This document shows, piece after piece, positions 16,100 to 24,453 of a stretch of 39,853 nucleotides of DNA. The notes beneath the pieces are model-generated. The model saw only the letters and a list, made by a program, of their open reading frames with translations, was not told the DNA's origin and did no database searches. The DNA comes from Nitrospinota bacterium (GTDB lineage: Bacteria > UBA8248). The position numbers and the translations under genes are program-made. The stretch lies in contig JAPOYD010000018.1 in NCBI GenBank assembly GCA_026706735.1, positions 1 to 39,853 on the forward strand, written 5' to 3'. Each line of letters opens with the position of its first letter. The stretch's first letter is position 1.

Positions 16100-16876
16100 T
16101 CAGAACGGGCGATGGCCCACGTTCGGTTTGGGGCCCCGGATGAGCGTTCGCTCGGGATAGACCCCTTTGGAGACGGTGACGCTCGGCGCGATCCACGAGC
16201 CGGGACCCAGCAGGACGCCCGGAGAGGTCACGGCATTGCAGCCGATCTCGACGTCATCGCCGATCACGGCGCCGAATTTCGTGAGGCCGGTGTCGATCCA
16301 TTCTCCTTCCGCGCGCAAGACGATGTTTTTCACCACACCCGTTTTCTTCTCTTCTTCCGTCCTGAGTTCGAGGTTCGCCAGCTTGACGCCGGCGCCCAGG
16401 TTGGAATCCGCGCCCAGAATGCTGTCTCCCACGTAGGCGAAATGCCCCGCGTGCGCGCCGTTCAAAAAGGCGCTGTTCTTGACTTCCGTCGCATGGCCCA
16501 CGATGGCGTCCGGCCCGATGAGGCAGCCGCCCCGCAGATACGCCCCGTGCCTCACTTCCGCGTCTGAGCAAAGCACCGTCGGCCCCTTGATGACGACGCC
16601 GGGCTCCACCCGCACACCCGCCTCGATGAGCAGGCCGACCGATGCGATTTTCAGGCTCTCTTTGGAAACGAGCAGTCCCTCGCTCACCACGAGGCCCTCT
16701 TCCACCCGAAGTGCTGCGGCCTCGCCCAAAGGCGCATCCGCCTCGTCCACCAGATTCCGGACGAAATCCTCCAGACGGCCGACCGCCTCCCAGGCTTTGC
16801 ACCCCTCCTCGAACAAATCCCGGTGCGGGAATTCGCCGAGCTTGCGGAAATAGGTTTCCGGCGTCGTCACACTCAT
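16100..16876 (-). CDS. Stand-alone left-handed beta-helix acyltransferase (GlmU C-terminal type)
   Basis: The 258-residue protein lacks a nucleotidyltransferase domain. It has a helical N-terminus, then hexapeptide-repeat turns (IEAGVRVEPGVVIKGP, IGPDAIVGHATEVKNS, HFAYVGDSILGADSNLGAG, FGAVIGDDVEIGCNAV). The VGDSILG...GAG and GLTKFGAVIGDD segments match the acetyltransferase half of GlmU and of the archaeal ST0452-type enzymes. The likely reaction is acetyl-CoA-dependent N-acetylation of a hexosamine-1-phosphate such as glucosamine-1-phosphate. That fits its position directly after the GlmM-like gene, with which it shares a 4-base ATGA start/stop overlap. Another acyl acceptor is possible. Confidence 0.75.
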   Translation of the reverse strand: MSVTTPETYFRKLGEFPHRDLFEEGCKAWEAVGRLEDFVRNLVDEADAPLGEAAALRVEEGLVVSEGLLVSKESLKIASVGLLIEAGVRVEPGVVIKGPTVLCSDAEVRHGAYLRGGCLIGPDAIVGHATEVKNSAFLNGAHAGHFAYVGDSILGADSNLGAGVKLANLELRTEEEKKTGVVKNIVLRAEGEWIDTGLTKFGAVIGDDVEIGCNAVTSPGVLLGPGSWIAPSVTVSKGVYPERTLIRGPKPNVGHRPF

Positions 16877-18804
16877 CTTTTCTGCTCCAGATACCACGCA
16901 CCGAGCGGCGTGATGCTCAAAATACCCGCCTCCTCCCGCACGAGGCCGCCGCGAACAACCTCTTTTCTGATGCCGGCCGCTTGAATCGGCGCACCGAAGC
17001 GAGTCCCGGCATCTGAATCCAGATGCGCATCGGCCGCCTGGGCGTCCATCTCACGCTCACGCAAGGCTTCGAGCAAGCAGGTCTCCGCCCGCGCACCGGG
17101 AGCGTCTTCATCCTTCATGCGCCTCAATATCTCGCGCAGCACCTCATCTCCTGCGGCGCAGAGCATTTCCTCCCACGCACCGGGGCCTCTCATCACCACG
17201 CCCGTCCTGCTCTCGGTCCCTGAGTTCCTCACATAAACCGCGCCCAGCGGCCCGCCCGCCTCGTCCTCCAGAGCGAGATACATGACGCCCGCGTCGTCTT
17301 CCAAAGGCGCAAAGCGCGGGGTGGCCACTCCCGAGAAGGCACTCTTGGCGTACTCCATGAGCTTGGCTCCGATGGCCTCCCACGCCTCCACACCCGGCGC
17401 AAAGCGGTTCCGCTCCACGTGGTAGGCATAATAAGACCTCTTGAACCCGCGGGGAAACGGCTCTCCGACAGCCGCATACGCTTCTTCGGGTTCCGCGTCT
17501 TCAAAAAGGCTCCGCAGCGCAGCACTCGTGTTGAGAAAACTCTTGAGACCGTCTCCCGCCGCGATTCTTCGCCCCTCGCCCACCGCGTTCACGAGCAGGC
17601 CCGGCGCAATCGTGTGTCCTGATTCCTCGCCCCCCAGGACGAAGCGATCCCCAAGTCTGCGCGCCTCGTTCAAGATCCACTTATCCCCCACGGGGGTGAA
17701 GACGACGCGCAGCCCCGCCTCGTTCAGGGCCGCCGCCGCGCCCGAATCGCTCTCAATCGTAATGGCGGCCACACCCCCATGTGGCAATTCCTCCTCGCGC
17801 TTCAGGAAACGGGCCTGCAACACGAGCGCGTCGTCGCCGTCCAGGACGTGAAGCGCGTCTTGATGCGGATTGTAGACCAGGGTGTAGCCCCTGTCGCCGT
17901 CGGCGTCCAGGACGCAGGCCGCCGCCAGGCCGTCGCCTCGTTTCAGTTCTTCACGCCGCGCGCGGCCCGCCTCAAAAAGCGCCCGCGCGCCCGCGTGGCC
18001 GTCGATGAAACCGGCGTCCGCACCCTCGACGATGCGCCTGCCTTCGAGCGCGACCACGCCGCCGTTCTCGTTCACGCGGCCCTCACCCAGGGCATTCACC
18101 TCACGCACGCTCAAAGGATGAAATTCCTCCAGAACCCCTGCAGCCACGCCGCTCCACGCCCCCGCCGCCGGGTCCACGACCAGGCTCCACCGGGCGAGGT
18201 CGCCCTCGCGCAGCCAGCAGTTGGGAAGCCGGGTGACGTAATCCACGTAAAACGCGCGCGCCTCCGCCGCTGCTTCCACGCCGTGTCCGCTCTCGGGCGT
18301 CTGCTCCACCGCGCTCCACTCGCTCGCCCAGACGCGGGCGCTGAGCGCCGCATCCTCATCCGGCAGGGGCTTCGTCGAATCGGGGGAGAGCAGGATTTTC
18401 ACGCCGTTCTGATCCGCAGGATTGTGAGAGGCAGTGAGGATCACAGCGCCCGCCCCGCCCACGCCCGCCAGGTAGGCCGCCGCCACAGGCGCGGGCATCA
18501 CCCCGAGCGATAGCAAGTGCGCCCCCGCGCGCAGGAGACCGTTCACGCAGGCGGCGGTTAATTCTCCGCCCACGTCCCGGGGGTCCCAGGCCAGCACCAC
18601 CGCCGTGGGGGAAATGAGATTCTCGGAGGCTCTCTCTAGAAGCCAGGCACCGGCCTCGAAGACGTAGTGTTCGACGAAGCGGGGCGTCAGGACGCCGTTC
18701 TCCACGAAGGCCGCACGTGGGTCGACCCCCGCCGCCTGTGGATGATCCTCATCGGCGGCGAGGCCGCGAACCCCGTCCGTTCCCTGAAACTTCGCGTTCG
18801 GCAT
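16873..18804 (-). CDS. glmM: Phosphoglucosamine mutase-like phosphohexomutase with C-terminal extension
   Basis: At 643 residues this is about 190 longer than typical GlmM. The four phosphohexomutase sites are all intact: N-terminal FQGTDGVRG (6-14), phosphoserine loop TASHNP (124-129), metal loop DADGDR (300-305), sugar loop GGEESGH (391-397) and phosphate loop RNSGTES (526-532). It should interconvert glucosamine-6-phosphate and glucosamine-1-phosphate, supported by GlmS immediately upstream (17-base gap) and the acyltransferase downstream. Extra length comes from a broader middle domain and a tail of about 85 residues after the phosphate loop, rich in alanine and acidic residues. The tail ends in a stretch (KEVVRGGLVREEAGILSITP) that looks like a small winged helix. 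A broader-specificity phosphomannomutase cannot be excluded. Confidence 0.75.
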   Translation of the reverse strand: MPNAKFQGTDGVRGLAADEDHPQAAGVDPRAAFVENGVLTPRFVEHYVFEAGAWLLERASENLISPTAVVLAWDPRDVGGELTAACVNGLLRAGAHLLSLGVMPAPVAAAYLAGVGGAGAVILTASHNPADQNGVKILLSPDSTKPLPDEDAALSARVWASEWSAVEQTPESGHGVEAAAEARAFYVDYVTRLPNCWLREGDLARWSLVVDPAAGAWSGVAAGVLEEFHPLSVREVNALGEGRVNENGGVVALEGRRIVEGADAGFIDGHAGARALFEAGRARREELKRGDGLAAACVLDADGDRGYTLVYNPHQDALHVLDGDDALVLQARFLKREEELPHGGVAAITIESDSGAAAALNEAGLRVVFTPVGDKWILNEARRLGDRFVLGGEESGHTIAPGLLVNAVGEGRRIAAGDGLKSFLNTSAALRSLFEDAEPEEAYAAVGEPFPRGFKRSYYAYHVERNRFAPGVEAWEAIGAKLMEYAKSAFSGVATPRFAPLEDDAGVMYLALEDEAGGPLGAVYVRNSGTESRTGVVMRGPGAWEEMLCAAGDEVLREILRRMKDEDAPGARAETCLLEALREREMDAQAADAHLDSDAGTRFGAPIQAAGIRKEVVRGGLVREEAGILSITPLGAWYLEQKR

Positions 18805-18821
18805 CGGGGGAGAGCGCGCCC

Positions 18822-20645
18822 TTAGGCGACGGTGACGGACTTCGCCAGGGCGCGCGGCCTGTCGACGTCGCGCTTGAGCGCCACCGCGAGGAAGTAGGCG
18901 AGCAACTGGCCCGAGACCAGGTGCAGGAAGGGCGCGAGCAGGGGAGAGACCCTGGGAAGCACGATCTCCTCGCTGAACAGCCCCTCCACCACCTCGTCTC
19001 CCTCGAAGCGGTACCCCAGGACGAAACCGCCGCGCGCGCGGACTTCCTCCGCGCTGCTCCTGGTGAGCGCGTGAAGCTCGGCTTCATCGGGCGTGGGCAT
19101 CAGGACGATGGTGTGCATGTTCTCGTCGATGAGGGAGATGGTGCCGTGCTTGAGGAATCCCGCGCTCATTCCCTCCGCGTGGAGGTAGGTGACTTCCTTC
19201 ATCTTGAGCGCGCATTCGAGCGCCGCGGGGTAATAGATGCCCCGGCCCAGGTAGAGCCAGTTCTTCATGTGCTGATGCGTCTGGGCCGCCGTGTGGAAAT
19301 AGCCCGAGCGTTCGTTGAGCGTATCGAGCACGAGGTCGGACAGGAAGGCGACTTCCTCTCTCAGCGTCGCGACCTCCGCCTCGCTCAAGCGCCCAGCGAG
19401 GAGACCCAGTTCCATCGAGGCGAGTAGCAATATGACCGCTTGGCTCAGGGCCGTCTTGGTGCTGATGACGCATTTTTCGGGTCCCGCGCCCTGCAGAATC
19501 GGGACGTCCACCGAGCGGACCAGGGTGGAGCCCATCATGTTCACGATGCCCGCCGTCCTGGCTCCTTTCGTTTTCGCATGGCGCAGAGCGCTCAGGGTGT
19601 CGTAGGTCTCCCCCGACTGGCTGATGGCGCAAAAGCCGTCCTCGGGCCCGATTTCCGCGATGTGGGCGAACTCGTCCGTACTGACGACGGGCAGGTACCT
19701 CCCCCCCAGGCGGCTGAAGAAATACTGCCCCATCGACGCGATGTAATAGGTCGTTCCCACGCCGCCCAGGAAGCATTGGCGCGATTCGTGGATCATCCCG
19801 GCCAGCGCCTGGATATCCTCCCTGGGTATCTGGAGGGCGGCCTGGACGGTGGTGGGCTGATCGTAAATCTCCTTGAGCATGAAATGGGGATAACCGCCCC
19901 GGCGGGCCTTCTCCGCGTCCCACTCGATTTCGGTGACTTCCTTGTCGACGCGCTCTCTCGTGAGCAGACTCCGGACCGCATAGCTCTCCGGCGTGATGAG
20001 CGCGTATTCGCCGTCTTCCATGATGATCGCCCGGCGGGTGTACTCGAAGAACGCGCTGAAATCGGAACCCACGTAGTTCGCGTCGTCCCCGAGGCCGATG
20101 ATGAGGGGCGATTCACGCTTCACGCAGAAAATCCGGCCCGGCGCGTCGACCGAGATGACAGCCAGGGCGAAGGTGCCCTCGAGTTCGTCGATCGCCTCGA
20201 CGAAGCCCTCCTCCACGTCCTGTCCGTTTCGCGCGATTTTCTGCGCCACCAGGTGCGCGATGACCTCCGAATCCGTCTCGGATCGGAACGCGGCGCCATC
20301 GCGCGCGAGCCTCTGTTTAAGTTCCTTGTAGTTCGAGATGATGCCGTTGTGGACTACGGCCAGGCGGCTCTCGTTGTCCGCGTGGGGGTGCGCGTTCGCC
20401 TGCGTCACCCCGCCGTGCGTCGCCCAGCGCGTATGCGCGATGCCCACCAGCCCCTTCATGTCGGTGAAGCGCTCAAGGGAATTCACCGTCTCCACGGTGC
20501 CCACGTTCTTTCGGATGTCAATCACGCCGTTTCGCTGAACCGCCATGCCGCAGGAGTCGTAGCCCCGGTATTCCAGGGCGGCGATGGAGCGCAGGAGTTT
20601 TTGCGAGACGTTCGCGCTCGCCGCCATGCCCGCGATGCCGCACAT
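18822..20645 (-). CDS. glmS: Glutamine-fructose-6-phosphate aminotransferase (isomerizing)
   Basis: The 607-residue enzyme has the normal length and order. A glutaminase domain starts MCGIAGM with catalytic Cys2 and continues EYRGYDSCG, HTRWATHGG and VVHNGIISNY. Two SIS sugar-isomerase domains follow (VGTTYYIASMGQYFF, SQSGETYDTLSAL, then LYLGRGIYYPAALECALKMKE split across the second). The diagnostic C-terminus is RPRALAKSVTVA. It converts fructose-6-phosphate and glutamine into glucosamine-6-phosphate, the committed step to UDP-N-acetylglucosamine. The ATG lies one base after the stop codon of the upstream nucleotidyltransferase, so the two are tightly coupled. No glmS ribozyme is seen: there is no 5' leader. 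Confidence 0.97.
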   Translation of the reverse strand: MCGIAGMAASANVSQKLLRSIAALEYRGYDSCGMAVQRNGVIDIRKNVGTVETVNSLERFTDMKGLVGIAHTRWATHGGVTQANAHPHADNESRLAVVHNGIISNYKELKQRLARDGAAFRSETDSEVIAHLVAQKIARNGQDVEEGFVEAIDELEGTFALAVISVDAPGRIFCVKRESPLIIGLGDDANYVGSDFSAFFEYTRRAIIMEDGEYALITPESYAVRSLLTRERVDKEVTEIEWDAEKARRGGYPHFMLKEIYDQPTTVQAALQIPREDIQALAGMIHESRQCFLGGVGTTYYIASMGQYFFSRLGGRYLPVVSTDEFAHIAEIGPEDGFCAISQSGETYDTLSALRHAKTKGARTAGIVNMMGSTLVRSVDVPILQGAGPEKCVISTKTALSQAVILLLASMELGLLAGRLSEAEVATLREEVAFLSDLVLDTLNERSGYFHTAAQTHQHMKNWLYLGRGIYYPAALECALKMKEVTYLHAEGMSAGFLKHGTISLIDENMHTIVLMPTPDEAELHALTRSSAEEVRARGGFVLGYRFEGDEVVEGLFSEEIVLPRVSPLLAPFLHLVSGQLLAYFLAVALKRDVDRPRALAKSVTVA

Positions 20646-20646
20646 G

Positions 20647-21852
20647 CTAGTTCTCTCCCCGCGGATAGGTGTAGTGATGCGGGATGACCTCGCCGGGCGG
20701 TACGACGGTTCCCGATGCCAGCGTATTCGAGGCGCCGACCAGCGCCCCGTCGCCCAGGAAGGAGCCCACCTTGTCGAGGCCCGAATCGACCTTTCCCTCC
20801 GGCATGCGCACCACGATTTCGGACTGGTCGAGATTCTGGATCAGCGTCAACGTACCCGAACCCACCACGGCGTCCTCGCCGACCACGCTGTCACCCACGA
20901 AGGAGAGACGCCCCACGCGAACGCCGTTGAACAGGATGCAGTTCTTGAGTTCCACGCCGAAGCCGATGGTCGCGTTCGCGCCGATGGCCGTATAGGGGCG
21001 CACCAGAACGCCGTTGCCCAGAAACGTGTTCTCCCCGATGAAGCACGGGCCGAAAATGGAAGCGCCCGATTCGATCACCACGTTTTTCTCGATCACCACG
21101 GGTCCGCGAAACTGCACCGCGCCCCTGAGCCGCACGCTGCCGTCCACGCGGGCCTCGCTCCAGGTATCCATGACCATCCGGTTGCCCTGGAGCAGGTCCC
21201 AGGGGTGCTGGGCGTCCAGCCAGGGTTCCTCCCAGATCGAGGAGCGCAGCCCCTCACCCGCGCACAATTCGTTGAGCGCCTCGTCCATCTCGAAGCTCTC
21301 CAGTAAGTCGAACAGCCGGTAGGGCATGACGAACACGCCGGCCAGAACGTAATTGCCCACCTCCCGTTCCACGGGTTTTTCCACCAGGCGCTCTATCTGC
21401 ATGTCCTTGCCGAGATAGACCGTGCCGTAGTTCTGGGCGTGGGGCGTATGGCAAATCGCCGCCACGGGCTGATGAAAGGAGCCGAACGCCTGCACGACCT
21501 GTCGGTACATGTTCTCGGACGCCAGCACGTCCGCATACACCAGCAGAAACGACTCATCCTCCTGAAAGTGCCCTTTCGCGAGACTGATGGCGTCGCGGAT
21601 GCCCGTGGGCTCGTCCTGGCGAATGTACTGAATCGTCATCCCGTAGCGAGAACCCTGGCCGAATTCGTTGATGATCCTGTCGGCGCGGTGACCGACGACG
21701 ACGACGAGGTCGCTCACGCCGGCGGCGCGTATTTTCTTGAGCGCCGAATGCAGAAGCATCTCGCCCGCCATCGGCAGCATCGCCTTCGGCCGGGTATTCG
21801 TGAACGGATACAAACCGGCCCCGCGGCCGGCCGCCAGAATCAATGCTCTCAC
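20647..21852 (-). CDS. Bifunctional sugar-1-phosphate nucleotidyltransferase / acyltransferase, archaeal GlmU-like (ST0452 type)
   Basis: The 401-residue protein fuses an N-terminal nucleotidyltransferase (LILAAGRGAGLYPFTNTRPK, residues 4-23; later DLLQGN) to a C-terminal left-handed beta-helix (FIGENTFLGNGVLVRPYTAI, then LSFVGDSVVGEDAVVGSGTL). This layout and the TRPKAMLPM motif match the archaeal glucose-1-phosphate thymidylyltransferase/GlcN-1-phosphate acetyltransferase family rather than bacterial GlmU. It may therefore acetylate glucosamine-1-phosphate, transfer a nucleotide, or do both. It heads a promoter-bearing operon with GlmS, the GlmM-like mutase and a second acyltransferase. The GTG start at 21852 has GGAAGG about six bases upstream. 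Confidence 0.82.
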   Translation of the reverse strand: MRALILAAGRGAGLYPFTNTRPKAMLPMAGEMLLHSALKKIRAAGVSDLVVVVGHRADRIINEFGQGSRYGMTIQYIRQDEPTGIRDAISLAKGHFQEDESFLLVYADVLASENMYRQVVQAFGSFHQPVAAICHTPHAQNYGTVYLGKDMQIERLVEKPVEREVGNYVLAGVFVMPYRLFDLLESFEMDEALNELCAGEGLRSSIWEEPWLDAQHPWDLLQGNRMVMDTWSEARVDGSVRLRGAVQFRGPVVIEKNVVIESGASIFGPCFIGENTFLGNGVLVRPYTAIGANATIGFGVELKNCILFNGVRVGRLSFVGDSVVGEDAVVGSGTLTLIQNLDQSEIVVRMPEGKVDSGLDKVGSFLGDGALVGASNTLASGTVVPPGEVIPHHYTYPRGEN

Positions 21853-21929
21853 GAGATACCTTCCTGAAATTCGCTCAAAATGGCCCCGAAACGGGCGTTT
21901 TCTTTCGTTTTTTCTATCTTGCGCGGGAA

Positions 21930-21938
21930 ATTATAGCA
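21930..21938 (-). promoter_or_regulatory. Extended -10 promoter for the nucleotidyltransferase-glmS operon
   Basis: On the minus strand TGCTATAAT is a perfect TG-N-TATAAT extended -10 element, 78 bases upstream of the GTG start at 21852. It sits in the only sizeable gap (about 107 bases) of the minus-strand run from 26963 to 10406. No good -35 is present, as is normal for extended -10 promoters. Confidence 0.6.
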
Positions 21939-21959
21939 AATCGGGCGGCTTTGCGCGCA

Positions 21960-22721
21960 TCAGCCCTCGGATTTACGCTCCTCGTGGATTTCCTGCGCCC
22001 GGCGCAAATCCGCCTGCGTGTTCACGCCCAGCCCCTCTTCGGGCGTCACCAGATCAAGACCCAGGATAACGCGGCCCTCGGCGCGCGCGATGGGGAAAAC
22101 ATCGGGCAGATAGAACTCCCCCTGGTTGTTCTCGGCCCTGATCCTCGGCAGGGCGGCCCGCAGAAAAGCGATTTCGAAGGCATAGGCGCCCGTGTTGATT
22201 TCGGTAATCGTCTTCTGGGCATCCGTCGCATCCGCTTCCTCCACCACGCCGACGAGTTCCGCCCCCTCGCGCACCACGCGGCCATACCCGTGCGGTTTCC
22301 CCGCGAAGGCCGTGAGCATGGTGGCCGCCGCATGCGCCTCACCATGAAGGCGCGCCAACCGCCTCAGGGTGACGGTTCGTATCAGGGGCGCATCGCCGCA
22401 CAGGAGATATAGATGTTTCGCCCCGGGGGACAGGGCGGACAAGCCCACCTCGGCGGCATGGCCGGTGCCGAGTTGTTCTTCCTGAAAGGCGAAGACGATA
22501 TCCCCGTCATCGCCCGAAAACGCCCGTTGAACGTCTCGGGCCTGATGACCCACGACGATGACGATGGGCCGGGCGCCAGATTCTCTCGCCGTGGTCACGA
22601 CGTGGCGGATCATGGGTTCCCCGCCGACCGGATGCAGCACTTTCGCCAGAGCGGTTCCCATGCGCTTGCCCTGGCCGGCTGCAAGGATGACGGCGGCGAA
22701 CCCATCGCCTCCTGGCGCCAA
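21960..22721 (-). CDS. glmU: Stand-alone GlmU-type uridylyltransferase domain
   Basis: The 253 residues align with the N-terminal pyrophosphorylase half of bacterial GlmU: VILAAGQGKRM (about 10-20), KVLHPVGG, QEEQLGTGHA, LCGDAPLI, GYGRVV, EEADATDAQKTITEINTG and NQGEFYLPDVFP. The usual LPKVLH is LAKVLH here. The protein ends after the domain, so it lacks the acetyltransferase half (full GlmU is about 450 residues). It should make UDP-N-acetylglucosamine from UTP and GlcNAc-1-phosphate, with acetylation supplied by one of the two beta-helix proteins encoded nearby. The only in-frame start near the domain is TTG at 22721, with CGGAG about ten bases upstream. It follows the regulator gene by five bases. 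Confidence 0.82.
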   Translation of the reverse strand: MAPGGDGFAAVILAAGQGKRMGTALAKVLHPVGGEPMIRHVVTTARESGARPIVIVVGHQARDVQRAFSGDDGDIVFAFQEEQLGTGHAAEVGLSALSPGAKHLYLLCGDAPLIRTVTLRRLARLHGEAHAAATMLTAFAGKPHGYGRVVREGAELVGVVEEADATDAQKTITEINTGAYAFEIAFLRAALPRIRAENNQGEFYLPDVFPIARAEGRVILGLDLVTPEEGLGVNTQADLRRAQEIHEERKSEG

Positions 22722-22726
22722 AAAAT

Positions 22727-24115
22727 TTATCTCCGGCGGGAAGGAAAAGACCTGGTGAGTCCGAATTCCTGGAGTTTTCTGCTCAGCGTGTTGCGGCTCA
22801 CCCCCAAAATCTGCGCCACCTGCGTCCGATTTCCGCCTGCTTCACGGAGCACCAGCTCGATCAGGGGCTTTTCGACGCTGCGGATGGTGTGCTCATAGAA
22901 GTCGCTGCCCTGCCCGTCGCCCAGGGCGGCGATCACCGAGGAGAGCCTCTCCCTGAAAAAGCTCTCCATGTCGCCGCGCGCCTGGCGCCGGGGAGTTGTG
23001 CCCAAATCATCGAGTGAAATCGAGTTGCCCTCGCTGATCAGGAATGCGCGGCACACGGCCATCTCGAGTTCGGATTCATTTCCCCACCATTCCTGCGCGG
23101 AGAACCAATCCATCGCCGCAGGCGTAATCCGTCTCCTCGGCTGTCCGACGCGGCTCGTGAATTCATCCAGAATCCCCTGGGCCACGAGCGAAATATCCTT
23201 TTTCCTCTCGCGCAGCGGGGGAATCTTGACGAAACATGTCGTCTCCTCGGGGTAGAGGCGCTTGAGTATCTTGTCCTGAATCAGCCTTTCGGGATCGTGC
23301 GTGCAGCCGAATATCACGCGGAACTCCTGCGAGAGGCTTTTTTTCCGCAAAACCCTGGCCAACGCCTTCTGGTGATCCCTGCCCATGAGCTGGGCGTCTT
23401 CGATGAAGAGCGTACCTCCCTTTTCGAGGACGTCTCCCTCGGCTCCGCGCCTGTCCGCCATGCGCTTGAGGGCGCTTTCGAGCGTCGAGACGCGCCTCAT
23501 CCTCGGCCCCCAATGCAGAAACGGGTGCCGCGTCCCCGGATGCAGGGCATGCAGCGCGCGGGCGACGATCATGAAATTCAGCCCTTTCTCCCCCTCCAGG
23601 ACAACCGTCCCGTACTTGGCCCCTGCCCGTTGAATCGAACGCCTGAGCCTCTCTGCCGCCGCGCTCGTTCCCTCGAACCGCCATCCGCCTTGCTCTTCGC
23701 GCGCATCGGTGCGAAGCCACCTGATTTCCCGGCGAAGATAACCCTCCTCGCTCAGCACCCGGGAGAACTGGAACACTTCCTCGGGATGCACTTCGTCGAC
23801 GAAAACGGTCCTCGCGCCCGATCGGATGCTCGAGGGCGTGATGCCCTTGTCCTCGGGGCGCAAAATCGCTGCGACCGGCTTGCCCGTTTCCCTGATTCTC
23901 CGTATCGCAGCCATGTCCTCGCGCCCGGTGGCTCCATACAGGACGAAATCGCACCAGTTCATGCGCGAGCGCGCCCGCGAAGGGGTCTCGAAATGAAGCG
24001 CCTTCATTCCGATGTCCCGCAAGCCGGCGAGCATGTTCTCCCTGCCCGGCGTGAGGCCGCCTACGAAGAGCGCCTTGGCGCGAGTCGCGTCCTTGTCGAT
24101 CAAATTCACCGTCAC
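22727..24115 (-). CDS. Degenerate NtrC-family regulator (pseudo-receiver, AAA+ lacking key motifs, Fis-type HTH)
   Basis: The 462-residue protein has the NtrC layout but broken catalytic sites. In the receiver-like N-terminus (1-120), the phospho-acceptor position after CDFVLY is glycine. In the AAA+ region (145-370), Walker A reads LEGEKGLNFMIVARALH (173-189) with no GK, the GAFTGA loop that contacts sigma54 is absent, and Walker B is GGTLFIEDA (233-241) instead of the usual FLDE. PPLRERKKDI (299-308) is kept. The C-terminal Fis-like helix-turn-helix (GGNRTQVAQILGVSRNTLSR, 427-446) is intact. It should bind DNA but probably cannot activate sigma54 polymerase by ATP hydrolysis. It lies between the thiolase/DUF35 genes and the UDP-GlcNAc genes, so it may control either. 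The GTG start is close to the upstream stop; GTG at 24109 has better ribosome-binding-site spacing. Confidence 0.8.
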   Translation of the reverse strand: MTVNLIDKDATRAKALFVGGLTPGRENMLAGLRDIGMKALHFETPSRARSRMNWCDFVLYGATGREDMAAIRRIRETGKPVAAILRPEDKGITPSSIRSGARTVFVDEVHPEEVFQFSRVLSEEGYLRREIRWLRTDAREEQGGWRFEGTSAAAERLRRSIQRAGAKYGTVVLEGEKGLNFMIVARALHALHPGTRHPFLHWGPRMRRVSTLESALKRMADRRGAEGDVLEKGGTLFIEDAQLMGRDHQKALARVLRKKSLSQEFRVIFGCTHDPERLIQDKILKRLYPEETTCFVKIPPLRERKKDISLVAQGILDEFTSRVGQPRRRITPAAMDWFSAQEWWGNESELEMAVCRAFLISEGNSISLDDLGTTPRRQARGDMESFFRERLSSVIAALGDGQGSDFYEHTIRSVEKPLIELVLREAGGNRTQVAQILGVSRNTLSRKLQEFGLTRSFPSRRR

Positions 24116-24121
24116 ATGCCC

Positions 24122-24427
24122 TCAAAACATCCGAAACACAGGCCCGGTATCCGAAAGACCGGAAAAAACTACCTTGTCGCCGATCGACGGCTCACTTTCA
24201 TCATCATCCGCCAGGCGGGCGAGAATTCGCCCCCCCTCTTCCAGTTCAACCAACGCGAGCAGATAAGGCGTCGGCATCCCCCGGGCTCCCATGTGAACCG
24301 ATGAGAAGCTGTAGACGATTCCCCGCCCCGACGCCGGTCGCTCCTCCAACCCGCCGCCGCAATGCCCGCATCGCTGCGAGTTTTCCAGGTAAATTCGCCC
24401 GCATCCGGCGCAAACAAACGTCTCCAT
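24122..24427 (-). CDS. Zn-ribbon/OB-fold protein (DUF35 type), acyl-CoA metabolism partner
   Basis: The 101-residue protein has a rubredoxin-like zinc ribbon with two CxxC pairs (CAGC at about 6-9, CGHC at about 20-23). An OB-fold half follows (GIVYSFSSVH, PYLLALVELEEGGRILARL, GDKVVF), the DUF35 architecture. Such proteins form complexes with SCP2-type thiolases and related enzymes and act as acyl-CoA binding scaffolds. The gene lies 26 bases after a thiolase of exactly that type. The ATG at 24427 gives the family-like N-terminus METFVCAGCG. A TTG two codons earlier (24433) has a better spaced AAGGA and may be the true start. Confidence 0.85.
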   Translation of the reverse strand: METFVCAGCGRIYLENSQRCGHCGGGLEERPASGRGIVYSFSSVHMGARGMPTPYLLALVELEEGGRILARLADDDESEPSIGDKVVFSGLSDTGPVFRMF

Positions 24428-24453
24428 GAGCAATCAACCATCCTTCTGCACGC

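Noticed and set aside
18822-21852. glmS ribozyme or riboswitch upstream of glmS
   Set aside because: The glmS ATG lies one base after the preceding stop codon, leaving no leader for a ribozyme.
21883-21914. Terminator-like hairpin plus T-rich tail on the plus strand
   Set aside because: No plus-strand gene lies upstream. On the minus strand the same DNA falls in the leader of the nucleotidyltransferase gene with no T-run after the stem.
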